IMG/VR virus record: IMGVR_UViG_3300048041_000020
Span: 1 to 44,770 of that record
Source of the DNA: a virus
Direction: 5' to 3' (one strand)
DNA: 44,770 nt
The notes under the pieces were generated by a model. That model saw nothing but the letters and a program-made list of their open reading frames with translations. It made no database searches and was not told where the DNA came from. Of this stretch, positions 30,625 through 36,693 are shown piece after piece (the first letter of the stretch is position 1; the number at the start of each line of letters is the position of its first letter). Position numbers and translations under genes: made by a program.

Positions 30625-31498
30625 CGTCGCCACTTCGGTAGTACCCCTTCTCTGAATATTTGGTGCCCTCGCTGCCGAACACCAATGTTTTCCCAACGTG
30701 CGAACCTCTGCGGCGCATCTTGTTTAAAGTGACTTCTCGGTCGTACTTCGTGATCACTCCGTCTTTGGTTTGCCTTGCGCGATTGAATAGAAAAATGTTG
30801 TGCGCTTCCTGGACCGCCGTCGAGGAGCCCTTGATATCAAACTCCGAATTCACTCGACCGTGATCCGTTTTCTTCGGATGCATCACCATGATCATGTGAA
30901 CGTCCACCTGCTTGCAGAAAATCACCAGCTCGTGAACCACTCGGTCCATCTCGAGCACTTGGTTCTTCTCGTGCGTGACGTCCATGAAGAAATTCAGGTT
31001 ATCGATCATCACAATTTTCACCCCTCGCATTTCGACCATGTACCGGACGTCGGCCATGAGCTGCTCGACCGATACCCGGTTGTCGTAGAGCGAGAATTCG
31101 ATCGTGTCGGAAGTCAGGAGCGCATCGTACTTGGTGTGGATGTTTGCCAGGTCTGCTGCCGGCACCGGATCGCCGGTATTGAGATCGCGGCCCTCGAGCA
31201 CCGAGAGAATGCGCTTCATGAAATCGGTGTGGCCGGTTTCCACGCTCATCACGAATTGCCTGACGTTCTGTTTCAGGAGTTGCGCGGATAGGTTCGCCAG
31301 GAAAGTTGTCTTACCCGTTCCGGTGGGTCCGCAGAAGATCGAAAACTCGCGCGGCCTGAAACCGCCAATCGCGTGACTCCATTTCGGCCAGTTGTCCATT
31401 TTGATCGACGGGTACGGCTTCGAGAGCTCCTCGACCGCCTGCAGGTAAACCTCCCGCATGTTCAAAGCGCTGGGTGGGTTGATTCGATTGCGGCTCAT
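30602..31498 (-). CDS. DnaB-like replicative helicase
   Basis: The ATG at 31498 overlaps the initiator stop (ATGA) and gives 298 residues. The RecA-like core has Walker A 'FCGPTGTGKTTFLANL' (55-70), Walker B 'VKIVMIDNLNFFMD', a 'IMVMHPKKT' motif, 'GSSTAVQEAHNIFLFNR' and 'NKMRRRGSHVGKTLVF', as in DnaB and gp4-like hexameric helicases. It lacks the DnaB N-terminal domain, so it resembles the compact phage forms that rely on the host primase. It unwinds the fork during replication. Confidence 0.85.
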   Translation of the reverse strand: MSRNRINPPSALNMREVYLQAVEELSKPYPSIKMDNWPKWSHAIGGFRPREFSIFCGPTGTGKTTFLANLSAQLLKQNVRQFVMSVETGHTDFMKRILSVLEGRDLNTGDPVPAADLANIHTKYDALLTSDTIEFSLYDNRVSVEQLMADVRYMVEMRGVKIVMIDNLNFFMDVTHEKNQVLEMDRVVHELVIFCKQVDVHMIMVMHPKKTDHGRVNSEFDIKGSSTAVQEAHNIFLFNRARQTKDGVITKYDREVTLNKMRRRGSHVGKTLVFGSEGTKYSEKGYYRSGDDDMGPAL

Positions 31499-32265
31499 TC
31501 GGTCTCCGTGTCGAGCGATAGATAGGCATTCGTTTTGGTTGGTGGGATAGACTTGCGATACTGCTCCCAAGATCGAGCAAGCCATCTGGCCATGAAGCTG
31601 GAGTAATTACTTTTCGGTGCTTTGCGTTGATTAGATTTGCACCATGCCACCGCTTTTAAAATTTCCTGCTTAATCCACTCAGGATCTTCGTAGACGGCTA
31701 CCCAGGCTGTTTGAGCACTAACCGAAACTTTTTGGAGAAACTCCTCGATGTGAGAATTTCCTAAAAACTCAGTGATCGCACCGGTACGGGCAGCAGCCCG
31801 TTCGGTGGTATTATTCTTCTCTTTCTTAGATTCAAAGACAGATACAAATACAGAGGCTTGGGCATCCGTGGAGCATCCGTTCAACTCCGCTTGCACCGCC
31901 GGTTGAGTCGTTTCAGCGATATAATTAGGTTTTATTGCATTCCTTTTTTCAGCCGACTTTTCGCCTCCAGTACGAGCTGCTGCAACGCGGCGATTATATT
32001 TTTCGCATTGTTCCGACGTACCCAGGACGTAAATTCCGGTCTCAAGCTCCTTCGCCAGCCCGACCTGAATCATCGCTTGTGGGAGTTTCAGAGCCTTCCA
32101 GATTTTGAACGGAATTGGACGTTGGCCGTCCTGCCAGAAGCCATGAGCAATTCGCCATGCTGTGACGCAAGCCCAAGTAGCCTTCTGTTCGCTGATCTCG
32201 GCTTTCAGATCTAAGAACCTTGGGTCATCCCAAAATTTAGCATTGATAGTGATACTGACTGCCAT
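31495..32265 (-). CDS. Replication initiator / helicase loader-like protein
   Basis: The ATG at 32265 has a GGGGGA upstream and gives 256 residues. The N-terminal 100 residues ('SITINAKFWDDPRFLDLKAEI...ATWACVTAWRIAHGFWQDGQRPIPFKIWKALKLP', in parts) form a winged-helix-like domain seen in phage replication proteins. A disordered linker follows, then a C-terminal helical domain ('WIKQEILKAVAWCKSNQRKAPKSNYSSFMARWLARSW', in parts) of the DnaT/primosomal type. It is directly followed by the helicase, as initiator/loader pairs are. Confidence 0.65.
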   Translation of the reverse strand: MAVSITINAKFWDDPRFLDLKAEISEQKATWACVTAWRIAHGFWQDGQRPIPFKIWKALKLPQAMIQVGLAKELETGIYVLGTSEQCEKYNRRVAAARTGGEKSAEKRNAIKPNYIAETTQPAVQAELNGCSTDAQASVFVSVFESKKEKNNTTERAAARTGAITEFLGNSHIEEFLQKVSVSAQTAWVAVYEDPEWIKQEILKAVAWCKSNQRKAPKSNYSSFMARWLARSWEQYRKSIPPTKTNAYLSLDTETE

Positions 32266-32516
32266 TGATCCCCCGGTTTCCCACCAAACCACAAGCTCGT
32301 CCCCAGATTCGCGGCCGAACCCTTTAGCGAGGGGGATCCCCGAAGGCGCTAACCTCCGGGGTTCCTAATTCGAATTGAATCGTGAGGACCGTTTAGACCA
32401 AACGGGCGGTGCAAAATCAAACTTTTATTTTGCAATACGTGCGATTCACCCGAGATCGGCCACTGTAGCGGATCCCCGGTTATGTTGCGCAAAGCGCCGT
32501 GAATTGTGTGTGATTT
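32266..32516. other. Structured noncoding stretch with three-way-junction element
   Basis: No convincing gene lies here, the longest gap in the early region. It holds a 9-bp hairpin (32338-32361), a perfect 10-bp palindrome AATTCGAATT (32367-32376), and a 73-nt element (32376-32448). In this element a 7-bp outer stem (TGAATCG/CGATTCA) encloses two hairpins: CCGTTT/AAACGG (32389-32405) and TGCAAAAT/ATTTTGCA (32410-32434). It could be a structured leader of the replication gene, a noncoding RNA or a replication origin. Confidence 0.55.
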
Positions 32517-32592
32517 TGGAGCGCCGGGGTCGGACTTGAACCGCCTACTCCCTAGTGGAACTAGGGCGCATCGTCGCTTCTGCTTCCGGCGC
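32517..32592 (-). tRNA. tRNA-Gly (anticodon TCC), with degenerate D and T arms
   Basis: The 76-nt sequence, with encoded CCA, has a perfect 7-bp acceptor (GCGCCGG/CCGGCGC), discriminator T (as in tRNA-Gly), and a perfect anticodon arm (CCCTA-GTTCCAC-TAGGG, anticodon TCC, T33 present). The D arm is poor (no T8, 3-bp stem, no GG in the loop). The T arm forms only with a bulged A (GGCGG-TTCAAGT-CCGACC). Its first 32 nt overlap the 3' end of the Mom-like gene, whose stop lies in the anticodon stem. It could be functional or decaying. Confidence 0.7.
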
Positions 32593-33250
32593 ACTTCTGC
32601 CCTTTATACATGCTCGCACCCATTTCCGCTATTTTTGAAAATGGAATTATTGGGACAGCAAGTCGAGATTTCGCTTCCTCATGCAGAAAGTACATATAGC
32701 GGAGCTGCCACCCAGGGAGTGGCGCAGATCCTTCTGGTATTTTATAGGACCCGCCGTTTTTCAACACTAGGGCGACGTTATTGAGCGTTTTTCTCGCCAC
32801 GATAGTCCCGTCTGCCAATTTCAAAAGAGTTTTATTTTTATTAATTCCAGTGAGGACGAAACCACTCGCCCGATAGATCGTCCCGTCACCGCATTGAGTG
32901 CCATCAGCGTAGGAGATCACCCACTGAATATGTGGATAGCTTTTTTTGATCATTCGCATCGCTACCCCCAACGCACGAGATTCGCTATTTCTCGGGAGTT
33001 TTGGGCCAAAAGCCATGCGATTCAATTCTAAGAATCCATTCCACGGGGTACCCGGAACGAGTCCAAGCGATTTGTTTTTGTCCATCGATGGTCCGAAGCT
33101 CATCACCCCTTCGGCAGCTCCATCGAGAAACACTCCGAGGTGAAGCTGCGAATTTGGAACCACCTTGCCGCTATAGTGGTGAGCCTTCACGATCAGCTTG
33201 GCATCCTGGGAAGAAATTGGATGGACTCTTATGTCCTTGGCTTCAGGCAT
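32561..33250 (-). CDS. mom: Mom-like DNA modification protein (GNAT fold)
   Basis: The 229-residue protein matches the Mom family of phage Mu: 'IVKAHHYSGKVVPNSQLHLGVFLDGAAEGVMSFG' (in parts), 'GTPWNGFLELNRMAF', 'LPRNSESRALGVAMRMIKK' and 'SYADGTQCGDGTIYRASGF'. Mu Mom converts adenine to N6-carbamoylmethyl-adenine and blocks many restriction enzymes. The residues 'LELNRMAF' and 'GTIYRASGF' are the family's most conserved parts. It overlaps the ParB-like stop. The last 11 residues are encoded by tRNA-Gly sequence, so the C-terminus is probably unconstrained. Confidence 0.8.
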   Translation of the reverse strand: MPEAKDIRVHPISSQDAKLIVKAHHYSGKVVPNSQLHLGVFLDGAAEGVMSFGPSMDKNKSLGLVPGTPWNGFLELNRMAFGPKLPRNSESRALGVAMRMIKKSYPHIQWVISYADGTQCGDGTIYRASGFVLTGINKNKTLLKLADGTIVARKTLNNVALVLKNGGSYKIPEGSAPLPGWQLRYMYFLHEEAKSRLAVPIIPFSKIAEMGASMYKGQKCAGSRSDDAP

Positions 33251-33935
33251 TTTTGTCGAGGAAAAGCTGGCAAGCGCGAGCTAGAGCATTCCCATTCCTG
33301 TTTTCATTGCCAGTTTCTTCGAAGTCTCCAAGATCCCTAGCCGCATCCAGAGCTCGGTCGATTACGTCGGCCTGCTCAGTGGTCAAAATGAAAGTGCGCT
33401 GCTGAAATGGGCTTTTGTCTGCATTCGAGAGCGGCGGCATCTGATCTAGCGGCGTGATTCCCAGGTCCTGTGTATCGAATCGAAAATGGGTCTTGATGAA
33501 CGACGGCATCTCGATCATGGGAAAATTGAAGTTTTTCAGCCGTACTGGGTCGATTTTTAAGTCACTGAGAAAAACTCGAAGGCCTTCCTCTTGGACCTTC
33601 CCATACTGGCTGGCAGCTCCTAACAGCTTACGTTTGGCCTGCTGCACGTCCTCGGCGAACACTAGGGAATAAGGGATAGGTGGAACTGTCCAGCCCTCTG
33701 ACCGCATTCTCAGCAGTGTGGTGATGCGCTGGTGCCCGTCCTCGATCCACTTCTTCTCGGCCTGTTCCCAGACGTGCAACGGAAAGCTGAATCCTTCTTC
33801 GATGATCTCGGCTTTCAATCCGGAATATGCTGAGTCTTCCAGGGTCTTCAGATCGCCCTGCAGGGGGGCAAATTCCTCAATATCAGCGGTTTTCACGCCT
33901 TCGCAGGCAATCCGTACAGTTTTCTTTTGGCTCAT
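33243..33935 (-). CDS. ParB-like nuclease-domain protein
   Basis: The 230-residue protein starts with a ParB-type N-terminal domain: 'GLKAEIIEEGFSFPLHVWEQ' and the motif 'WIEDGHQRITTLLRM' (the DGH-Q-R site that binds nucleotide in ParB/Srx domains), with no HTH or dimerisation domain typical of partition proteins. The C-terminal half is helical. Such ParB-like genes often precede phage DNA modification genes, here the Mom-like gene. It is the first gene of the leftward early operon, with a leaderless promoter at 33942-33970. Confidence 0.8.
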   Translation of the reverse strand: MSQKKTVRIACEGVKTADIEEFAPLQGDLKTLEDSAYSGLKAEIIEEGFSFPLHVWEQAEKKWIEDGHQRITTLLRMRSEGWTVPPIPYSLVFAEDVQQAKRKLLGAASQYGKVQEEGLRVFLSDLKIDPVRLKNFNFPMIEMPSFIKTHFRFDTQDLGITPLDQMPPLSNADKSPFQQRTFILTTEQADVIDRALDAARDLGDFEETGNENRNGNALARACQLFLDKNA

Positions 33936-33941
33936 GCCCGC

Positions 33942-33970
33942 AGCATAGAGCAGAAAATTAAGAACGGCAA
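33942..33970 (-). promoter_or_regulatory. Leftward early promoter (leaderless)
   Basis: On the leftward strand TTGCCG (33970-33965), a 17-nt spacer and TATGCT (33947-33942) make a good sigma70-type promoter. Only six bases (GCGGGC) separate the -10 box from the ATG at 33935, so the predicted transcript starts at or one base before the start codon. No Shine-Dalgarno site is then possible. Confidence 0.6.
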
Positions 33971-34030
33971 GATGCCGGAATCACGCGCTTAAGCTGATGA
34001 ACCTTTCAGCTCCCAAAAAGCCTTCTTATA

Positions 34031-34040
34031 TAGTATACTA
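34031..34040 (+). promoter_or_regulatory. Palindromic -10 region of the rightward genes
   Basis: TAGTATACTA is a perfect 10-bp palindrome, so a TATACT hexamer is present on both strands. On the + strand TATACT (34034-34039) ends 8 bases before the ATG at 34048, again implying a leaderless message. No convincing -35 box lies upstream. The palindrome may also be an operator at the centre of the divergent control region. Confidence 0.45.
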
Positions 34041-34047
34041 ATTCGGT

Positions 34048-34302
34048 ATGAACAGGATTACAGCCCTACGCGACTACAGCACCAATCACTCGATATACCG
34101 CCGCCAGGCCGCAAAGCTAACAGGCGATGAACGTGCCCAAATCGAGGCCTTCATTCAGGAAAACGACCAGCTTGATTGTCTGGCCTTCGAAAAGAAGGCA
34201 ACTCGCCTATATGTGGATACAGCAAGACCCAAAAATTCCATCATTATGGTGGAGTTGCTGCTAGTGGCCAACCGAGTCGCATATATGACCACATCTATTT
34301 GA
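34048..34302 (+). CDS. Rightward control-region protein, unassigned
   Basis: The 84-residue product starts 'MNRITALRDYSTNHSIYRRQAAKLTGDERAQIEAFIQEND' (in parts), a helical basic N-terminus, and ends with a hydrophobic 'KNSIIMVELLLVANRVAYM' segment. It is divergent from the whole leftward genome, the usual place for a regulator of the early switch, but no helix-turn-helix is evident. The best -10 box lies 8 bases upstream, so a leaderless message is predicted. Real, but function unknown. Confidence 0.55.
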   Translation: MNRITALRDYSTNHSIYRRQAAKLTGDERAQIEAFIQENDQLDCLAFEKKATRLYVDTARPKNSIIMVELLLVANRVAYMTTSI

Positions 34303-34324
34303 AACTACTAGCTTATTATAAAGC

Positions 34325-34352
34325 TTGCCTCATTTATAACACTCTGTATAAC
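34325..34352 (+). promoter_or_regulatory. Second rightward promoter (leaderless)
   Basis: TTGCCT (34325-34330), a 16-nt spacer and TATAAC (34347-34352) form a sigma70-type promoter, and the -10 box ends 8 bases before the ATG at 34361. The spacing from -10 to start codon repeats that of the first rightward gene, again suggesting a leaderless mRNA. Confidence 0.5.
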
Positions 34353-34360
34353 CAACCTCG

Positions 34361-34615
34361 ATGACACCTGCCGAACGCATCCTTATTTTGAGCGCTCTGG
34401 TAACCTCGGGTTCCCTAATCCAAACCATCAATGATCTAGCTATCGCCTGCCAATCGCAGGAGTACCATGCCCGTCATCTCGAGGATCCGAAGGACCGATA
34501 TCGCGAAGGCATGCGGTGGCACACGAACCGGATCGCGCTCGAGGCTGTGTCCGCTGTCATCGTCGATAATGAAAAATGGAACGAGGACTACCGCTCGCGT
34601 TCCAAGTCCGGTTGA
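34361..34615 (+). CDS. Rightward small protein, unassigned
   Basis: The 84-residue product has an N-terminal hydrophobic helix ('AERILILSALVTSGSLIQTI') and a charged C-terminal half ('ARHLEDPKDRYREGMRWHTNRIALEAVSAVIVDNEKWNEDY', in parts). It could be a small membrane-associated or helical regulatory protein. It has no Shine-Dalgarno site and a likely leaderless promoter just upstream. Its end carries the first of three GGTTGAAA repeats. No family is recognised. Confidence 0.55.
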   Translation: MTPAERILILSALVTSGSLIQTINDLAIACQSQEYHARHLEDPKDRYREGMRWHTNRIALEAVSAVIVDNEKWNEDYRSRSKSG

Positions 34616-34655
34616 AATTCCTCATTTTGGTTGAAAAAAACGGAAGTGGTTGAAA
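34610..34655. repeat. Three GGTTGAAA direct repeats at 19-bp spacing
   Basis: GGTTGAAA occurs at 34610, 34629 and 34648, exactly 19 bp apart (about two helical turns), just before the ATG at 34666. Intervening bases differ, so only the 8-mer is repeated. This looks like an iteron or operator array. TTGAAA is also -35-like, but no matching -10 box is present. Confidence 0.7.
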
Positions 34656-34665
34656 AACTCCGTCC

Positions 34666-34893
34666 ATGAGCACTCGCTACATCGATCGCATTTTAAACTC
34701 TGAACCATTTATCCCCGAGGACTACGACCCCGCCGAGGATCTATTCGTGCATCCTGGGTCGCCCTACAAGCGACAAACGCCGATTCCCAAGGCTGAGATG
34801 GCTGCGATCGAGAGAGGCATCAGAGAGAGAAAGTGTGCGCGTCTCCGACTTTGGAGAGCTGAAAAGAAAAAGGCCCAATCCCCAACGGACTGA
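34666..34893 (+). CDS. Rightward small basic protein, unassigned
   Basis: The 75-residue product begins 'MSTRYIDRILNSEPFIPEDYDP' and ends in a strongly basic helix ('AAIERGIRERKCARLRLWRAEKKKAQ'). It may bind nucleic acid. The start is preceded by the GGTTGAAA repeats and lacks a ribosome site. The stop codon lies inside the terminator hairpin at 34869-34899, where this gene converges with the leftward gene at 34925. Confidence 0.55.
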   Translation: MSTRYIDRILNSEPFIPEDYDPAEDLFVHPGSPYKRQTPIPKAEMAAIERGIRERKCARLRLWRAEKKKAQSPTD

Positions 34894-34899
34894 GCCTTT
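34862..34899 (-). terminator. Intrinsic terminator of the late leftward transcript
   Basis: On the leftward strand a 13-bp stem (AAAGGC... with two G-U pairs) and a 5-nt loop are followed by TTTTTCTTTTC. On the + strand the two G-U pairs become mismatches and the T run is shorter, so it is better as a terminator for leftward transcripts, ending the last late gene at 34925. It could act weakly in both directions between convergent genes. Confidence 0.8.
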
Positions 34900-34924
34900 G
34901 ACTTCGGTGGTGTGGAGCCGAACT

Positions 34925-35338
34925 TTAATTATACAGAGGGTCGATTACAATTTCACCCAGCACCTGGGTCGCGTCCAAGGCCTCAACGGAAATACGAACG
35001 CTGCCCGACATGGTGATCGGTACATAGATCGGATTACCGCCAGCGGCGGATTGAATATACGCTTGCGCGACTTCAGTTCCTGCCGATGCCGAAGATGCCG
35101 CAATACCGATAGCGAGATCGCCGTAAGCTGCCGCCACGTTAGCGGTGCTGTAAATCAGCAATCCCTTCACTGCTTTGGTGGTTGAGGTGATTACCGGAAC
35201 CCAAGCAGAGGTGGTGATGTTGGTCGTTGCACACTTCACTCGACCTGGGGTCGCTGACGATGAAATTGCGAATGCATCTGGCATTACCGCCAGCGAAGCC
35301 ATAACTAACGCGGTCAAAAATACACAAAAATGTCTCAT
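34925..35338 (-). CDS. Secreted hypothetical protein with signal peptide
   Basis: The ATG at 35338 has AGGAG 5-6 bases upstream and gives 137 residues. 'MRHFCVFLTALVMASLAVMPDAFA' is a classical Sec signal peptide with an AFA cleavage site. The mature part ('ISSSATPGRVKCATTNITTSAW...') is Ala/Ser/Thr-rich and beta-like, resembling a small fibre or surface protein. It is the last gene of the late block, between the tRNA-like gene and the terminator. No family is recognised. Confidence 0.65.
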   Translation of the reverse strand: MRHFCVFLTALVMASLAVMPDAFAISSSATPGRVKCATTNITTSAWVPVITSTTKAVKGLLIYSTANVAAAYGDLAIGIAASSASAGTEVAQAYIQSAAGGNPIYVPITMSGSVRISVEALDATQVLGEIVIDPLYN

Positions 35339-35389
35339 AAATTCTCCTATAGGTTGAAACCAGACTATCACGATCTCGATCTAAATCAA

Positions 35390-35477
35390 TGGTGCCGCGA
35401 GTGGGATTCGGACCCACGACCTCCACAGGGGAGTTACACCCGTCAATGCGGTGCTCTAGCCACTGAGCTATCGCGGC
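35390..35477 (-). tRNA. tRNA-Val-like gene (GAC) with 12-nt insertion in the anticodon loop
   Basis: The 88-nt sequence has encoded CCA, a perfect acceptor (GCCGCGA/TCGCGGC), a canonical D arm (TA-GCTC-AGTGGCTA-GAGC), a canonical T arm (GTGGG-TCCGAAT-CCCAC), A73 and a 5-nt variable loop. The anticodon stem CCGCA/TGTGG pairs, but its loop has 19 nt instead of 7: TTGAC then GGGTGTAACTCCC then C. With T33 in place the anticodon is GAC (Val), and the extra 12 nt fall just after position 37, the canonical intron site. A class II fold with a long variable arm puts A at position 33, so it is less likely. Confidence 0.75.
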
Positions 35478-35489
35478 TAGACAATGATC

Positions 35490-35567
35490 TCATGGTGCGT
35501 GGGATGACCATACCCAAATCATTAGGCCGGCCAGAATGAAGTACGTGAACCAGAAATAACGCATCAT
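35490..35567 (-). CDS. Tiny membrane peptide (25 residues)
   Basis: An ATG-ATG pair overlapping the lipoprotein stop opens a frame coding 'MMRYFWFTYFILAGLMIWVW' plus a five-residue tail. It is essentially one transmembrane helix. Tiny membrane peptides beside lipoproteins occur in phage lysis regions, but this one is too short for confident calling. The coupling to the upstream gene (ATGATG across the stop) supports it. Confidence 0.4.
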   Translation of the reverse strand: MMRYFWFTYFILAGLMIWVWSSHAP

Positions 35568-36004
35568 TGCAGCTTGAAGTCCTTTGCACGCTGACCGTGA
35601 GCAAGCATCTTCTCGAGCCCGATCTCGAGGAACTTGACCGCAGTTTTCTGCTCCTGGGTACAGGGATACTTCGAACAGAGCTTCTCAATCGAGGCTTTGA
35701 TCTCGGATAGGGAACCGGAGTCAGTGCACTCTACGGCCTTCCCTGCGGCCTGCCAGGTCGCTATCTGGGCATCCCAACCTTCGGCATCCAGGAGAGCTGG
35801 AGTTGACGTGAGAAAGTTGTCACAAGCCGAGCCACGGTTAATTTCGCACTTGGCTTCAATGCCCGGCACTTGGTTGTTGGTGATCTCGCATCGGTCGGAC
35901 GCGATCGAAGGAATTGGAGAGCAGGACCGAAAGTCCGGCACCGCTACGGCGCATCCACTACTGAGTAGAGCTAGTACCACCGTCGTCTTTAATAAGAGCA
36001 GCAT
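35564..36004 (-). CDS. Cys-rich lipoprotein
   Basis: From the ATG at 36004 the product has 146 residues with a lipoprotein signal: 'MLLLLKTTVVLALLSSGC', lipobox LSSGC. The mature part has seven further cysteines ('SCSP', 'RCE', 'KCE', 'ACD', 'ECT', 'LCSK', 'PCT') and a helical C-terminus. It should be lipidated and face the periplasm, as outer-membrane spanins do, though it is long and lacks the Pro-rich spanin pattern. An in-frame ATG at 36049 would add a basic N-region; neither start has a clear ribosome site. Confidence 0.6.
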   Translation of the reverse strand: MLLLLKTTVVLALLSSGCAVAVPDFRSCSPIPSIASDRCEITNNQVPGIEAKCEINRGSACDNFLTSTPALLDAEGWDAQIATWQAAGKAVECTDSGSLSEIKASIEKLCSKYPCTQEQKTAVKFLEIGLEKMLAHGQRAKDFKLQ

Positions 36005-36347
36005 TTGCAACGGTGTACGCTTGAAGGGCTGTTTGGATCGCACTGGCATTACCTGATTGTTCTGCCGCGATGAGGTTTTGAAGCGCTTGAGACATTTGCT
36101 GCTGCTCCACACCAGTTTGAACGTCGATCACGGCGAACGTCGTCCCGGTCTGAGCGACCTTTGAAAAGAGTGATCCGAAGTAGTTTGCAGCACCTTCCCA
36201 GAGCTGTTTGATCACTGGGAGTCCAAGCCAAGGAACGTCTGCTATCGCGATGGCTTCCGCTGCTTTGATAACAGCGGTGATCGCGGCACCTTCAGCGTCG
36301 TCGATGACTGTGGCTATGGGATTGGATGGGGTGGGGGTAGTGCTCAT
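35958..36347 (-). CDS. Ala-rich hypothetical protein, possibly membrane-interacting
   Basis: The 129-residue product is Ala/Ile/Val-rich with amphipathic stretches ('ITAVIKAAEAIAIADVPWLGLPVIKQLWEGAANYFGSLFSK', in parts) and a 'TTFAVIDVQTGVEQQQMSQAL' helix. It could associate with membranes and be involved in lysis or virion structure. It is preceded by a 15-bp hairpin and has no ribosome site. It overlaps the lipoprotein gene. No family is recognised. Confidence 0.55.
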   Translation of the reverse strand: MSTTPTPSNPIATVIDDAEGAAITAVIKAAEAIAIADVPWLGLPVIKQLWEGAANYFGSLFSKVAQTGTTFAVIDVQTGVEQQQMSQALQNLIAAEQSGNASAIQTALQAYTVANAALIKDDGGTSSTQ

Positions 36348-36360
36348 TTTGTATTTTGCT

Positions 36361-36404
36361 GGCGGCTCAAGATCCGACTACGGAATGAAGGACCCCGAAC
36401 CGCC
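36361..36404 (-). other. 15-bp hairpin before a late gene
   Basis: On the leftward transcript, arms at 36404-36390 and 36375-36361 form a 15-bp stem with several G-U pairs and a 14-nt loop. On the + strand the G-U pairs would be mismatches, so the RNA of the leftward strand is the folded form. It is not followed by a U run and lies 14 nt before the ATG at 36347, so it could be a translation-control or processing element. Confidence 0.5.
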
Positions 36405-36420
36405 AACAGCGTCTTAACGC

Positions 36421-36693
36421 TTAACCGAGTTGAGCCAACCCGGAATTTGCAAAGCTTTCGATTGCCTGAACGAATGGCAATACTGCTGGCTCGTGAGCAG
36501 CGATCAAGCTGTTCAATTCTGCTTCACCGAGATTCTCGACAGCGTCAACGACGCCGAGCTGCAATTGAGCCGAACCGGAAACAAGGCCAGATGCCTTACC
36601 GCCGCCGACTTGTCCGTCGATAACGAGTAAAACCTTTCCACCCTGCCAACCGATTACAACCGCACCGTTCAAATATGATTTAAGGACCTTCAT
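36421..36693 (-). CDS. Hypothetical small protein
   Basis: The 90-residue product begins 'MKVLKSYLNGAVVIGWQGGKVLLVIDGQVGGGKASGL' (in parts), a beta-like N-terminus with many Gly, and ends with helices ('ELNSLIAAHEPAVLPFVQAIESFAN'). Its ATG overlaps the stop of the small membrane gene (ATGA). It could be a small structural or lysis-associated protein. No family is recognised. Confidence 0.5.
   Translation of the reverse strand: MKVLKSYLNGAVVIGWQGGKVLLVIDGQVGGGKASGLVSGSAQLQLGVVDAVENLGEAELNSLIAAHEPAVLPFVQAIESFANSGLAQLG

Noticed and set aside
32389-32405. CCGTTT-AGACC-AAACGG as a tRNA anticodon arm
   Set aside because: Position 33 would not be U on either strand and no T arm or CCA follows, so it was reported only as part of a three-way junction.
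34989-35185. Rightward open frame across the secreted-protein gene
   Set aside because: It lies opposite a gene with a clear signal peptide and ribosome site and has an Arg/Cys-rich, unlikely composition.
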